Shown here: positions 8,282 to 16,104 of the stretch, piece after piece
Position numbering within the stretch: the first letter of the stretch is position 1
Layout: the number at the start of each line of letters is the position of its first letter
Origin: Firmicutes bacterium HGW-Firmicutes-16
GTDB taxonomy: Bacteria; Bacillota; Clostridia; Oscillospirales; Oscillospiraceae
NCBI GenBank assembly: GCA_002841545.1
Contig: PGZZ01000015.1
Location: 1 to 38,887 of the forward strand
Direction: 5' to 3'
Length of the DNA: 38,887 bases
The notes under the pieces: generated by a model
Told to the model about the DNA's origin: nothing
The model's input: the letters and a program-made list of their open reading frames with translations, nothing else
The model's database searches: none
Translations under genes and position numbers: made by a program

Positions 8282-8338
8282 TGATACAAACATACTCGAC
8301 GCCGGACCTTAGGTCCGGCGTCGAGTATGTTTGTATCA
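8282..8338. repeat. Perfect 28-bp-arm palindrome between convergent genes
   Basis: Arms 8282-8309 and 8311-8338 are perfectly complementary with a single central base (RNA would open it to a 3-5 nt loop). It lies between the stop codons of two convergent genes (8271 and 8340), where a bidirectional terminator is expected, but the stem is two to three times longer than usual and no T tract follows on either strand. Confidence 0.85.
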
Positions 8339-8339
8339 T

Positions 8340-9746
8340 TTATCCGTAAACAAGTGTGTCGCTATCAAAGGTTCGGGGATCGCTGCAGGTCTTGAGATAG
8401 CTGTCGGCAAGCCAGAACCAGTCCTCATCACAATAGTTGGCTCTGTCGGGAATGGGGTCGGCCCATGTCGTGTCTATGTTATAGTAAGCCCCGTCCGAGT
8501 ATATCCTGTTCCAAGCGTGCCCAACGCCATCTGCATCCCCGGTCATGCTCTCCATTCTGACTCCGGCAAGGTTGCAGAGATAGGCATACATTGCGGCATA
8601 GCCCTGACAGACGGCGGTTCCCTTCACGGCGGCATCATAGCCCGAATATAGAGAAGAGCTCGTGTCGTACTTCGTATGGTAAGCCGTATAGACATATAGG
8701 ACATGCGCTTTTTCCTTGTCTGTCATGCTGTTGTTCAAAGAACCTTCACTATAAAGCGTCGTCACTATCTGGGCGCAGGTGCTTTCAAAAGTCTTAATTT
8801 TACTTGTGATTTCAGCGTCTGTCGAAATTTCACTGCTTGAAAGTGAAAGCGTGAACGTAGGATTCGTATAGCTTCCGTTTATAACCATGTAGCTGATTCC
8901 GACTTCCCATCGATTAAGGAAGGAAGCATACTCCATGTAGTCGAATATAGCAAAATAATAAGCATCGAGTATATCGTTGAGGTATTCATCAATCTGCGCC
9001 CTTGTAAATGAGCCTTTCAGCTGGAAAGAGTCTTTAAAAATTACGTTAACCAGCATATAGTCCCACGCCTGCACATAATCGTCATATGTTTTGAAGGACG
9101 TCGGTCTTGAAACGCTATAGTGACTCCTGTTTAGAACTATCCAGCTGGGCTTTGTAACCTTTGCGCTGAGGCGGGATAGCATGATGCAGGTATCACCGCG
9201 CTTGACGTTTTGCTCTCCTCCGAAGGAGACTGTGCCGTCTGCGTTCGGGATTCCCTTAACAACGCTATAATCATAAAGCACATTGGCGACTTTAGAATCG
9301 GTATCGGAAAAGGCATCCGTGCTCGTATCTGTCGATAACTTATAGACGGCAATGGCACAGGCACCGATCTGCTCCCTTGTCGCGTATGCGTTCGGATCGG
9401 TACCGGACGGTATAATGCCGTTATCAGTCGCCCACGCCCACACATCGGAATACCAGGGGTCGGTCTTTCCGGAATATCCGGAATATCTCACACCCGCCAT
9501 TGAGCAGACGAGCTTGAGCGCCTCGCAATTCTTAACGGAATTTTGAGGAAGGAATCTTCCATCCCCATAACCGTTTATCACGCCCTGCGAATACATCTCG
9601 GTTACTTCGTTGTAGTAATAGTCCGTTTCCGAAATATCGCTAAAGGAGGCAGCTGCTTCTGCCGCTGTAAAGGGTACAAGGCTTACAATAAGCGCAAACA
9701 TAAGGATAGCGCTTAATAGCCTGATTCGGGTCTTTCCTTTTTTCAT
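8340..9746 (-). CDS. S-layer homology protein with transglutaminase-like domain
   Basis: This 468-residue secreted protein has a signal peptide (MKKGKTRIRLL, hydrophobic core, cleavage likely after AEAAA near residue 34). Two to three SLH repeats follow in about residues 35-195 (FSDISETDYYYNEV..., WYSDVWAWATDNGII, SFGGEQNVKRGDTCIML); such repeats bind secondary cell-wall polymer and hold the protein on the surface. The C-terminal part (about 340-468) is a transglutaminase/protease-like domain with a complete Cys-His-Asp triad: C380 (GTAVCQGYA), H410 (GHAWN) and D425 (NIDTTWAD). It may cleave or cross-link peptides outside the cell. The middle region (about 200-340) has no match I know. An AGGAGGC site precedes the ATG. 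It stands alone. Confidence 0.88.
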   Translation of the reverse strand: MKKGKTRIRLLSAILMFALIVSLVPFTAAEAAASFSDISETDYYYNEVTEMYSQGVINGYGDGRFLPQNSVKNCEALKLVCSMAGVRYSGYSGKTDPWYSDVWAWATDNGIIPSGTDPNAYATREQIGACAIAVYKLSTDTSTDAFSDTDSKVANVLYDYSVVKGIPNADGTVSFGGEQNVKRGDTCIMLSRLSAKVTKPSWIVLNRSHYSVSRPTSFKTYDDYVQAWDYMLVNVIFKDSFQLKGSFTRAQIDEYLNDILDAYYFAIFDYMEYASFLNRWEVGISYMVINGSYTNPTFTLSLSSSEISTDAEITSKIKTFESTCAQIVTTLYSEGSLNNSMTDKEKAHVLYVYTAYHTKYDTSSSLYSGYDAAVKGTAVCQGYAAMYAYLCNLAGVRMESMTGDADGVGHAWNRIYSDGAYYNIDTTWADPIPDRANYCDEDWFWLADSYLKTCSDPRTFDSDTLVYG

Positions 9747-10068
9747 AGCCGCCTCCTATCAACGGGGAGTTCTAAATTTAACCAATGACTTATATGCTAT
9801 TGTACCATTATAGGGTAGTTACGCCGATAAATCCAGCTTTTTAGCTATGGGGATGCCGGATAATAATGCTTTTGTCGAAATCACAAATTTGCCGCCGGAC
9901 TTCGTTGGTTTATACGTGCTGATAATTGCCTCATTACCCTAATAAAGCGAGAATTTTTATACAAATTCACTTTTTTACGAACATCGGCGAAATTACGCTT
10001 TTTCAATCGAACAAATGTGATATTATAACTAATAATGTATTTCCAAAATTATGTAAGGAGTGACTGCT
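9747..10068. other. Divergent intergenic region of about 320 bases
   Basis: No gene is visible. It must hold the promoters of the SLH gene (minus) and the DUF5058 operon (plus). On the minus strand a TATAAT (9812-9807) has only a poor -35 (TGGATT, 17 bases away). On the plus strand TATAAC lies at about 10025-10030 with a weak -35 upstream. The central part (about 9830-9960) shows nothing I can interpret. Confidence 0.4.
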
Positions 10069-10815
10069 TTGAATCACGAATTTAGCGTCAACAGCCCGTT
10101 CCTGTTTGCGGCTGTGAGTATCATTTTACTTTTGGTCATGGCGCAGGCGGTTTTTTTCCTCGTCCGCGCATGGCGGCAGGCAAAGAAGCTCGGAATTGAT
10201 ACCGTAAAACTAAAAAGTGTCGTCAAGTCCAGCGCAATTTTCACCGTCGTTCCAGCAATTTCAATTCTACTCGGCGTAATTGCCCTTTCGAAAAAGCTGG
10301 GTATTCCTCTGCCGTGGCTTCGCCTGTCGGTTATCGGCGCGCTTACCTATGAGACAACCGCAGCGGAGGCAGCCGCGAGCGCCGTCGGCTCGAGTATGGG
10401 CGACACATCAACGCTATTAACGGCAAGCCAGTTTTCCACCATTATCTGGGTCATGACTCTGGGTATCATGGCGGGCGTCATACTTACTCCCATCATTAGC
10501 CGCAGGCTCTTGAACGGTGTTGACACGCTTGAAAAGCGCGATAAGCGCTGGGGCGAAATCCTCATGTCCGCTCTTTTCATGGGCATGATTTCCACCTTCC
10601 TCGGCATAGTCTTCGGCAAGGTCAACACCGGACTCGTGGGCTGGATACCCGTTTTTGTCATGCTCGTGTCAATGGTAATCATGCTCATCTGTGTGGTACT
10701 TATTAAAAAGCTCAAAATCAAGTGGGTTGAGGATTACGCCTTACCGATTTCCATGATTGGCGCAATGGCTCTTGCAATCCCAATTACAAACGCCGTAAAT
10801 TCGGCTGTCAGATAA
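10069..10815 (+). CDS. DUF5058-like integral membrane protein
   Basis: The 248-residue protein starts MNHEFSVNSPFLF, which I associate with the DUF5058 family, and has six or seven hydrophobic segments with short loops. I place the start at the TTG at 10069, because AAGGAG (10055-10060) lies 8 nt before it and overlaps the in-frame GTG at 10060. The family has no established biochemical role. It is the first gene of a tight three-gene operon with a second polytopic membrane protein (11 nt apart) and an M20 peptidase. This suggests the two membrane proteins form a transporter for the substrate or product of the peptidase; that link is inference. Confidence 0.65.
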   Translation: MNHEFSVNSPFLFAAVSIILLLVMAQAVFFLVRAWRQAKKLGIDTVKLKSVVKSSAIFTVVPAISILLGVIALSKKLGIPLPWLRLSVIGALTYETTAAEAAASAVGSSMGDTSTLLTASQFSTIIWVMTLGIMAGVILTPIISRRLLNGVDTLEKRDKRWGEILMSALFMGMISTFLGIVFGKVNTGLVGWIPVFVMLVSMVIMLICVVLIKKLKIKWVEDYALPISMIGAMALAIPITNAVNSAVR

Positions 10816-10826
10816 GGAGGGAAAAC

Positions 10827-11498
10827 ATGAAAACACAAAATATGACTTACGATGACGGAACTCATTACTGGGGGCGTATATGGTTGTGGGGCATGGGTGT
10901 AGTGCTTCTTTTGCTCCCTGCCGCCATCTGTCTTTACTTTGATGCCTGGCCGGAGGCAAACGGATTATTTAAAGGACTTATCGCTGTTGCTCCAACGTTC
11001 TGGGCAGTTGGTACGATAGAGGTTCTGACCTATGTCCCGATGCTAGGCGCGGGTGGCAGCTATCTCGGCTTCATAACAGGAAACCTTACAAACCTGAAAG
11101 TCCCCTGTACAATTACCGCGCTGAACAAAGTCGGTGCAAAACCCGGCACACCCGAGGGTGAGGTTGTCGGAACGATTGCTGTCGCAACTTCAAGTATAGT
11201 AACCACTCTTATCATATTCGTCGGCGTCCTGTTAATAGTACCGCTTGCGCCGATTCTGAACAGTCCCTCGCTCAAGCCCGCCTTCGAGCAAATACTACCC
11301 GCTCTATTTGGCGGACTTGGCGTTGCGCTTATCGGGCAAAACTTAAAGGTTGCAATTGTTCCCGTAGTATCAATGATAGTTCTTTTTGTGTGCGCACCCT
11401 CGTTTGCCAACAGCGTAGGGCTGGTTTTCGTTCCTGTTGCGGCTGCCATTGCAATAGCTGCCGCCCGCATCATGTATAAAATAGGCTGGCTGAAATAA
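10827..11498 (+). CDS. Polytopic membrane protein, partner of the DUF5058-like protein
   Basis: I do not recognise a named family for this 223-residue protein. It has about six hydrophobic segments and conserved-looking glycine/proline loops (YVPMLGAGGSYLGF, then GEVVGTIAVATSSIV) of the kind found in solute permeases. It begins 11 nt after the DUF5058-like gene with a strong AAGGAGGG site and is followed 18 nt later by the M20 peptidase gene. Two membrane proteins of similar size encoded side by side suggest a heteromeric permease. No ATP-binding subunit is encoded nearby, so any transport would be secondary. Confidence 0.55.
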   Translation: MKTQNMTYDDGTHYWGRIWLWGMGVVLLLLPAAICLYFDAWPEANGLFKGLIAVAPTFWAVGTIEVLTYVPMLGAGGSYLGFITGNLTNLKVPCTITALNKVGAKPGTPEGEVVGTIAVATSSIVTTLIIFVGVLLIVPLAPILNSPSLKPAFEQILPALFGGLGVALIGQNLKVAIVPVVSMIVLFVCAPSFANSVGLVFVPVAAAIAIAAARIMYKIGWLK

Positions 11499-11516
11499 AA
11501 TGAAAGGGATGTTCTA

Positions 11517-12959
11517 ATGATAGGCTATGCAATCCTCGCTTTATTAATTATACTTATCTCCGTTCTGGTCATCCGAACCGTCAGATTCAAGCCGCGTACG
11601 CAGTCTGCAGTTCCGCAGACGGAGGTCGAGATTGACTCCGAAAAGGCGGCGCAGGCGCTTTCAGAAATGCTTCGCTGCAAAACCGTTTCCCACGCTGACG
11701 CTTCGCTCGATGACGAATCAGAGTTTTTGAAGTTCGAAACGCTTTTGCCCTCGTTGTTTCCTCATGTATTTAAAACCTGCGGGTATGAGCGGCTTAACCC
11801 TCGCGCACTGATGTTCCACTGGAAGGGCAAAACCGACAAAGCCCCCGTCGTGTTTATGTCGCATTTTGATGTCGTTTCCGTTAACGAGGCTGAATGGTCA
11901 AAACCGGCGTTTGACGGCATTATCGAAGATGGTGAAATCTGGGGCCGCGGCGCTCTCGATACGAAGTCGACCTTGCTCAGTGCCCTTTTCTCTGCTGAGG
12001 CACGCATTAAGGAGGGCTTTGTACCTGACCGCGACTTTTATTTCTGCTTCGGCGGAGATGAAGAAGTCGCAGGTAACGGCGCTCCCTCAATTGTCGATGA
12101 GCTCGAAAAACGTGGTATAAAGCCCTGTTTCGTTCTGGACGAGGGCGGCGCGATTGTCGACAACGTGTTCCCCGGTGTTAAAAAGAGCTGCGCGCTTATC
12201 GGTATCGCCGAAAAGGGTAATTGGAACCTGAGGCTCAAAGCTAATTCAAAGGGCGGACACGCCTCCGCTCCACCCGCGGATTCTCCGATTGACATTCTTG
12301 CCCTCGCCTGCCGTAAAATCCACGATCATCCGTTCAAGTTCCGCATTACTCTGCCCGCAGCGCAGATGCTGAATAATCTTGCACCACATTCCACGTTCTT
12401 GTACCGAATGATTTTTTCAAACCTTTGGCTATTCACGCCTGTTCTCAGCCTAATGACGAAGAAGCAGGGCGGAGAACTCAATGCCTTGATGCGTACAACT
12501 GTAGCCTTTACGATGGCAGAGGGAAGCCAAGGCGCCAACGTGCTGCCTTCTTCCGCAAGCCTTATTCTGAATCTGCGTTTGCTTGAGGGCGATTCTAAGG
12601 CGAGCGCGATGGCGCGTATAAAACGGCTCGTCAAGAATGACTCCATCGAATACATATCTCTGGTCGGTTCAGAGCCGTCGAAGGTCTCGCCAAGCGATTC
12701 TCTGAGCTATCTCGCTCTGGAGCATGCCATTAAGCAGAGCTTCCCCGACGTTCTCGTCTCGCCTTATCTGATGATTGCCGGAAGCGATTCTCGCCATTAT
12801 TTGAAAATCTGTGATAATGTTTTCCGCTTTTCAGGAATGTATCTTTCCGGCGAGGAGCGCGAGATGATTCACGGCAAGGACGAGAGGATTCCGGTTGATA
12901 AGCTTGTCGACACCATTAAATTCTATTATAGGCTTATAGGAATATTGCAGGACATCTAA
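11517..12959 (+). CDS. M20 metallopeptidase resembling PM20D1/CPS1
   Basis: This 480-residue protein has an N-terminal membrane anchor (about residues 2-19) and a complete M20 di-zinc site: H116-x-D118 (SHFDVVS), D148 (GRGALDTKS), E182/E183 (GGDEEVAG), the GSDSRHY block and H452 (IHGKDERI). Its length, anchor and blocks such as HASAPPADSPIDIL and SNLWLF resemble the animal PM20D1 and yeast CPS1 branch rather than the shorter PepT, PepV or ArgE enzymes. PM20D1 makes and cleaves N-acyl amino acids; CPS1 is a carboxypeptidase. Acting on N-acyl amino acids or small peptides is therefore plausible but unproved. It is the last gene of an operon with two membrane proteins. Confidence 0.85.
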   Translation: MIGYAILALLIILISVLVIRTVRFKPRTQSAVPQTEVEIDSEKAAQALSEMLRCKTVSHADASLDDESEFLKFETLLPSLFPHVFKTCGYERLNPRALMFHWKGKTDKAPVVFMSHFDVVSVNEAEWSKPAFDGIIEDGEIWGRGALDTKSTLLSALFSAEARIKEGFVPDRDFYFCFGGDEEVAGNGAPSIVDELEKRGIKPCFVLDEGGAIVDNVFPGVKKSCALIGIAEKGNWNLRLKANSKGGHASAPPADSPIDILALACRKIHDHPFKFRITLPAAQMLNNLAPHSTFLYRMIFSNLWLFTPVLSLMTKKQGGELNALMRTTVAFTMAEGSQGANVLPSSASLILNLRLLEGDSKASAMARIKRLVKNDSIEYISLVGSEPSKVSPSDSLSYLALEHAIKQSFPDVLVSPYLMIAGSDSRHYLKICDNVFRFSGMYLSGEEREMIHGKDERIPVDKLVDTIKFYYRLIGILQDI

Positions 12960-12964
12960 AGCTT

Positions 12965-13052
12965 AGAGTGCCAAAAAAGTTTGCACCGCAAGCAGTCACG
13001 GATAGGCGTTACCTTATCCGGCTTTTTGCGGTGCAAACCTATTTGACACTCT
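12965..13052. repeat. Imperfect 88-bp inverted repeat
   Basis: The outer ends AGAGTG/CACTCT, a central block GTTTGCACCGCAA/TTGCGGTGCAAAC and an inner CGGATA/TATCCG pair make an almost full-length foldback. It directly follows the M20 peptidase stop. It is longer and more branched than an ordinary terminator and could be a small palindromic element. Confidence 0.65.
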
Positions 13053-13053
13053 G

Positions 13054-13084
13054 AAAGCGCATCGGGTTTTCTCCGATGCGCTTT
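13054..13084. terminator. Terminator between convergent genes
   Basis: A perfect 12-bp stem (AAAGCGCATCGG with CCGATGCGCTTT) closes a 7-nt loop, followed on the plus strand by ATTATTA. It separates the M20 operon (plus) from the convergent dehydratase-family gene (minus, stop at 13089). Confidence 0.7.
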
Positions 13085-13088
13085 ATTA

Positions 13089-14375
13089 TTACTTCTTATT
13101 AACCACTGTATCCATGTATTCCGAAATTGCGGTATTAATTTCCCTTTCGGACTTGTACCGGAAGTCCGTATTGTCGACATCGAGTATGAGCATTGGAATC
13201 CCGTATCGCGCCTGCACCGCATCCGCGACCATTTTTGTGGCCGACCATATGTGCTTGCAGCCCCGATTGCCGAGGAAGATGAACACGTCCGGCTCAAAAT
13301 CGCGAAGCAAATCATCTATTGACGCGAGAAGTTCTGCCCCCGTAACGCCAGCGCCGTGCGCCATTGAGCCGGACTGCATCCTGCGGCACATGAGATTGAT
13401 GCAGGCTTGCTTGTCATCGAGCTCTGTAAAAAGTTCGCGGGAAGCAAAGCAGTAGCCGTCCGCAACTGTAACTGCGCCGAATTCTTTTTCAAGCATTGCT
13501 GTAATATCGTCACCCTGACGCAGAAAGTTATGGAGCAGCAGCACCCTGTGCTTTTCACCGTTCGGACAGGGGCTTTTCCCCGAATCGATACGCTCTTTGC
13601 ACAGTGCGACCTCTGTTTCAAGAAGTTTTATCATGTCCTCCGTCGAACCGAAGGCGTTCATGAATTCGTTCCAGACCGTCGTATACGAGGACAGGGGGCA
13701 TGGACGACTACGGCGCAGCTCCGTGCACTCGAAAAGTAGCTTCGCCGAGCGATTATATAGCTCCATGCGATATTTGACTTGCTCCCAATCGAGTTTTCTG
13801 CCCGATATTTCCTCCATGAAGCTGATGAACAAGTTAAACTGCATCGCAATATAGCGGACGCTCTTTTCGTCCCTTCGGAGAGAGATATCAAAATGAAAGC
13901 TTTTAACCTCAATATATCTGCCGGTTTCGTTACAAGCGGCGCGGGCAGATTCGCAGGCAATCGGAACGGTAACATAGGCATCTGGTTTAAGCCCAAGGTT
14001 ATTCGAAAGCAGGATTCCCGTATTTGTCTTGTGGAGCGAGCACAGAGAACTGTTCGCGTGCGTTTCGGCCTCGTTTATAAGCTTTGCCGTCAGCGCTTCG
14101 TCCTGCGATATGCACGATGGCAGAAGGTCGAGACAAAGAGGAATGCAGTCGAGCGCATAAAGAATCTCAAGCGGCACAGGGCCATTTGTGAAAATTAGCT
14201 TTTTCCCATTTTTGTGGGCGTCGCGAACCGTCTCCCAATAGCCGAGATCGCTTGGGTGCCCCGGCTCTCCGCAATCCAAAGCCGATATTTCGCAGATATA
14301 ATCGATGAGGCTTTTTTCTCCGCTCAAAACTAATTCGGCCCTGCTCAAGTCACCCGTCATCCCGTGTTCCTCCAA
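13089..14375 (-). CDS. 2-hydroxyacyl-CoA dehydratase-family protein, orphan subunit
   Basis: The 428-residue protein has the fold pattern of the Fe-S subunits of 2-hydroxyacyl-CoA dehydratases (HgdB/FldC/BcrB type): KKLIFTNGPVPLEILYAL near the N-terminus, the central PIACESARAACNE block with cysteines, and near the C-terminus the FIFLGNRGCKHIWSA block followed by a GIPMLILDVDNTD strand. True dehydratases work as two subunits with an ATP-dependent activator (HgdC type). Neither a second subunit nor an activator lies in this window, so it may belong to the double-cubane reductase-like branch or use partners elsewhere. It is one gene, divergent from the Rrf2 operon. The ATG at residue 6 is an alternative start. 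Confidence 0.75.
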   Translation of the reverse strand: MEEHGMTGDLSRAELVLSGEKSLIDYICEISALDCGEPGHPSDLGYWETVRDAHKNGKKLIFTNGPVPLEILYALDCIPLCLDLLPSCISQDEALTAKLINEAETHANSSLCSLHKTNTGILLSNNLGLKPDAYVTVPIACESARAACNETGRYIEVKSFHFDISLRRDEKSVRYIAMQFNLFISFMEEISGRKLDWEQVKYRMELYNRSAKLLFECTELRRSRPCPLSSYTTVWNEFMNAFGSTEDMIKLLETEVALCKERIDSGKSPCPNGEKHRVLLLHNFLRQGDDITAMLEKEFGAVTVADGYCFASRELFTELDDKQACINLMCRRMQSGSMAHGAGVTGAELLASIDDLLRDFEPDVFIFLGNRGCKHIWSATKMVADAVQARYGIPMLILDVDNTDFRYKSEREINTAISEYMDTVVNKK

Positions 14376-14499
14376 ATTTTTGTGTTTAAGTATAATCGCT
14401 TTAGATTTTTATTATCCTATATCCAGCGAAAAATGCAAGTCCTGTTTTTTTATGTCGAATGATTTATTAGCAAATACCAAATAAAATGACGTGAAATGC

Positions 14500-14528
14500 T
14501 TGAATTCCTATAAATCCTATAGTATAAT
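14500..14528 (+). promoter_or_regulatory. Promoter of the Rrf2 regulator gene
   Basis: TTGAAT (14500-14505) and a consensus TATAAT (14523-14528) are exactly 17 bases apart. The start codon is 27 bases downstream of the -10. Confidence 0.75.
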
Positions 14529-14531
14529 AGG
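14516..14531. promoter_or_regulatory. Candidate Rrf2 operator overlapping the -10
   Basis: CCTAT-6-ATAGG is an inverted repeat covering the -10 box of the Rrf2 gene. The same half-sites recur at 15074-15090 in the nadA promoter, which suggests that the regulator represses both itself and the nadA operon. Confidence 0.6.
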
Positions 14532-14554
14532 GTCAACGAAAAGAGGCGATTAGA

Positions 14555-15004
14555 GTGAAGATAACCACAAAGGGGCGATATGCGCTGCGGATCATGGTTG
14601 ACCTCGCGCAGCAAACGACCGATGCGTTCATTCCCCTCAAAGAAATTACCGAACGGCAGGAGATTTCCGAAAAATACGGCGAGATGATAATCGGACTTTT
14701 GAGCAAAGCAGGAATTGTCTATAGTTCACGCGGAAAAGGCGGCGGCTACAAGCTTTCAAAGCCCGCTGAAAAATACTCTGTCGGCTCCGTTCTCAAAGCG
14801 GCGGAGGGCAGCCTTGCTCCGGTCACCTGTCTGGAACTTCCGGAAAATATATGCCCCAATGCCGGACACTGTGAGGCTCTTCCGATGTGGACGGAGCTGG
14901 ACCGAAGAATTGATGAATATCTCGAGAGCGTTACAATTTCCGATCTCGTGAAGCAGACCAATATTACGAAAAACTGCTCCTGCATCGAATCGCATAATTT
15001 GTGA
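14555..15004 (+). CDS. Rrf2-family regulator, IscR-like
   Basis: This 149-residue protein begins with the Rrf2 signature MKITTKGRYALRIMVDLA and a winged helix ending in SRGKGGGYKLSKP. The cysteine cluster CLELPENICPNAGHC matches the spacing that binds a [2Fe-2S] cluster in IscR-like members, so it probably senses Fe-S status. Two more cysteines lie near the C-terminus (NCSC). It uses a GTG start behind AGAGG. It stands at the head of the region nadA-nifS-iscU, all Fe-S related, and both its own promoter and the nadA promoter carry CCTAT/ATAGG palindromes, so control of this operon by Fe-S supply is likely. Confidence 0.9.
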   Translation: MKITTKGRYALRIMVDLAQQTTDAFIPLKEITERQEISEKYGEMIIGLLSKAGIVYSSRGKGGGYKLSKPAEKYSVGSVLKAAEGSLAPVTCLELPENICPNAGHCEALPMWTELDRRIDEYLESVTISDLVKQTNITKNCSCIESHNL

Positions 15005-15044
15005 CAAAATATATCTGACCAAGGGAAAAAGTGGTTTATCGGTA

Positions 15045-15073
15045 TTGACAAGACAATAAACAAATGTTATTAT
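15045..15073 (+). promoter_or_regulatory. Promoter of the nadA-nifS-iscU operon
   Basis: A consensus TTGACA (15045-15050) and TATTAT (15068-15073) are 17 bases apart, about 90 nt upstream of nadA. Confidence 0.8.
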
Positions 15074-15091
15074 CCTATTAGTCCTATAGGA
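15074..15091. promoter_or_regulatory. Candidate Rrf2 operator at the nadA transcription start
   Basis: CCTAT-7-ATAGG starts directly after the -10 box and contains an inner palindrome TCCTATAGGA. The half-sites match those at 14516-14531. Confidence 0.6.
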
Positions 15092-15163
15092 AATACAGAT
15101 TTATTACGTATTAGATATAGCCAGCGAAACAGCTCAGCAAAAGGCGAGAAGGACGTGGTCGTA

Positions 15164-16078
15164 ATGGGTATTAAAGAGCTTCAGGATGAAATATTGAGGC
15201 TGAAGAATGAAAAGGATATTTGCATCCTGGCTCATGCCTATCAGGCGAGGGAGATAACGGAGATAGCCGATTTTACAGGCGATTCGTACGGACTCAGCGT
15301 TGAAGCGTCCAAAGCACCGCAGAAGACCATCATTATGTGCGGCGTTCGCTTTATGGCGGAAACGGTGAAAATTCTTTCGCCGGAAAAGATGGTTTATCTC
15401 GCAAATCCTCTTGCGGGGTGCCCTATGGCGGATCAGATGGACAAGGAGCTCATCGAGCAGGTTAAACAGCAGTATCCCGATTATACAGTTGTCTGCTATA
15501 TCAACACCTCTACCGAGCTCAAAACGGTCTGCGATGTCTGCGTGACCTCGTCCTCGGCAGTTAAAATCGTCGACAAGCTCCCGAATAAAAACATCCTTTT
15601 TATTCCCGACAAACAGCTCGGCGCTTGGGTAGCAAAACAGCTCCCCGAAAAGAACTTTAAACTTTTACAGGGAGGTTGTCCGACGCATCTGCGGGCCGGA
15701 ATGCGAGAAGTAAGAAAAACAAAAACCCTCCATCCCGAAGCGTTGCTTCTGGTCCACCCCGAATGCCTCTCGGACGTCACAGAATCCGCCGACTTTGTCG
15801 GCTCCACCACAGCAATCATGAATTACGCAATCAATTCCGATGCAAAGGAATTTATTATAGGAACAGAACTATCCATACTCGGTCATCTCCAATACGAATG
15901 TCCGGAAAAAGACTTCTATCCTCTCTCAATCGACCTTGTCTGTCACAACATGAAGGTCACGACGCTGACTGATGTGTTGAATTGCGTCAAAGGCACTGGC
16001 GGAGAAGTGATTGAGCTCGATGAGGAAACAAGATTAAAAGCGAAAAATTGCATCGATCGTATGATCGAGCTAGGATAA
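15164..16078 (+). CDS. nadA: Quinolinate synthase A
   Basis: NadA condenses iminoaspartate with dihydroxyacetone phosphate to quinolinate in NAD synthesis and carries an oxygen-sensitive [4Fe-4S] cluster. The 304-residue protein has the three ligands at the expected spacing: C86 (AGCPMAD), C172 (QGGCPTH) and C260 (LVCHNMK). I chose the ATG at 15164 because GAGAAGGA (15146-15153) is about 10 nt before it, while the in-frame GTG at 15155 almost touches the ribosome site. nadB and nadC are not in the window. The next gene, 26 nt downstream, is a cysteine desulfurase, an arrangement seen in other bacteria where the desulfurase supplies sulfur to NadA. Confidence 0.95.
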   Translation: MGIKELQDEILRLKNEKDICILAHAYQAREITEIADFTGDSYGLSVEASKAPQKTIIMCGVRFMAETVKILSPEKMVYLANPLAGCPMADQMDKELIEQVKQQYPDYTVVCYINTSTELKTVCDVCVTSSSAVKIVDKLPNKNILFIPDKQLGAWVAKQLPEKNFKLLQGGCPTHLRAGMREVRKTKTLHPEALLLVHPECLSDVTESADFVGSTTAIMNYAINSDAKEFIIGTELSILGHLQYECPEKDFYPLSIDLVCHNMKVTTLTDVLNCVKGTGGEVIELDEETRLKAKNCIDRMIELG

Positions 16079-16104
16079 GAAAAAAATTGAAAGGGAGAAT
16101 CGAA

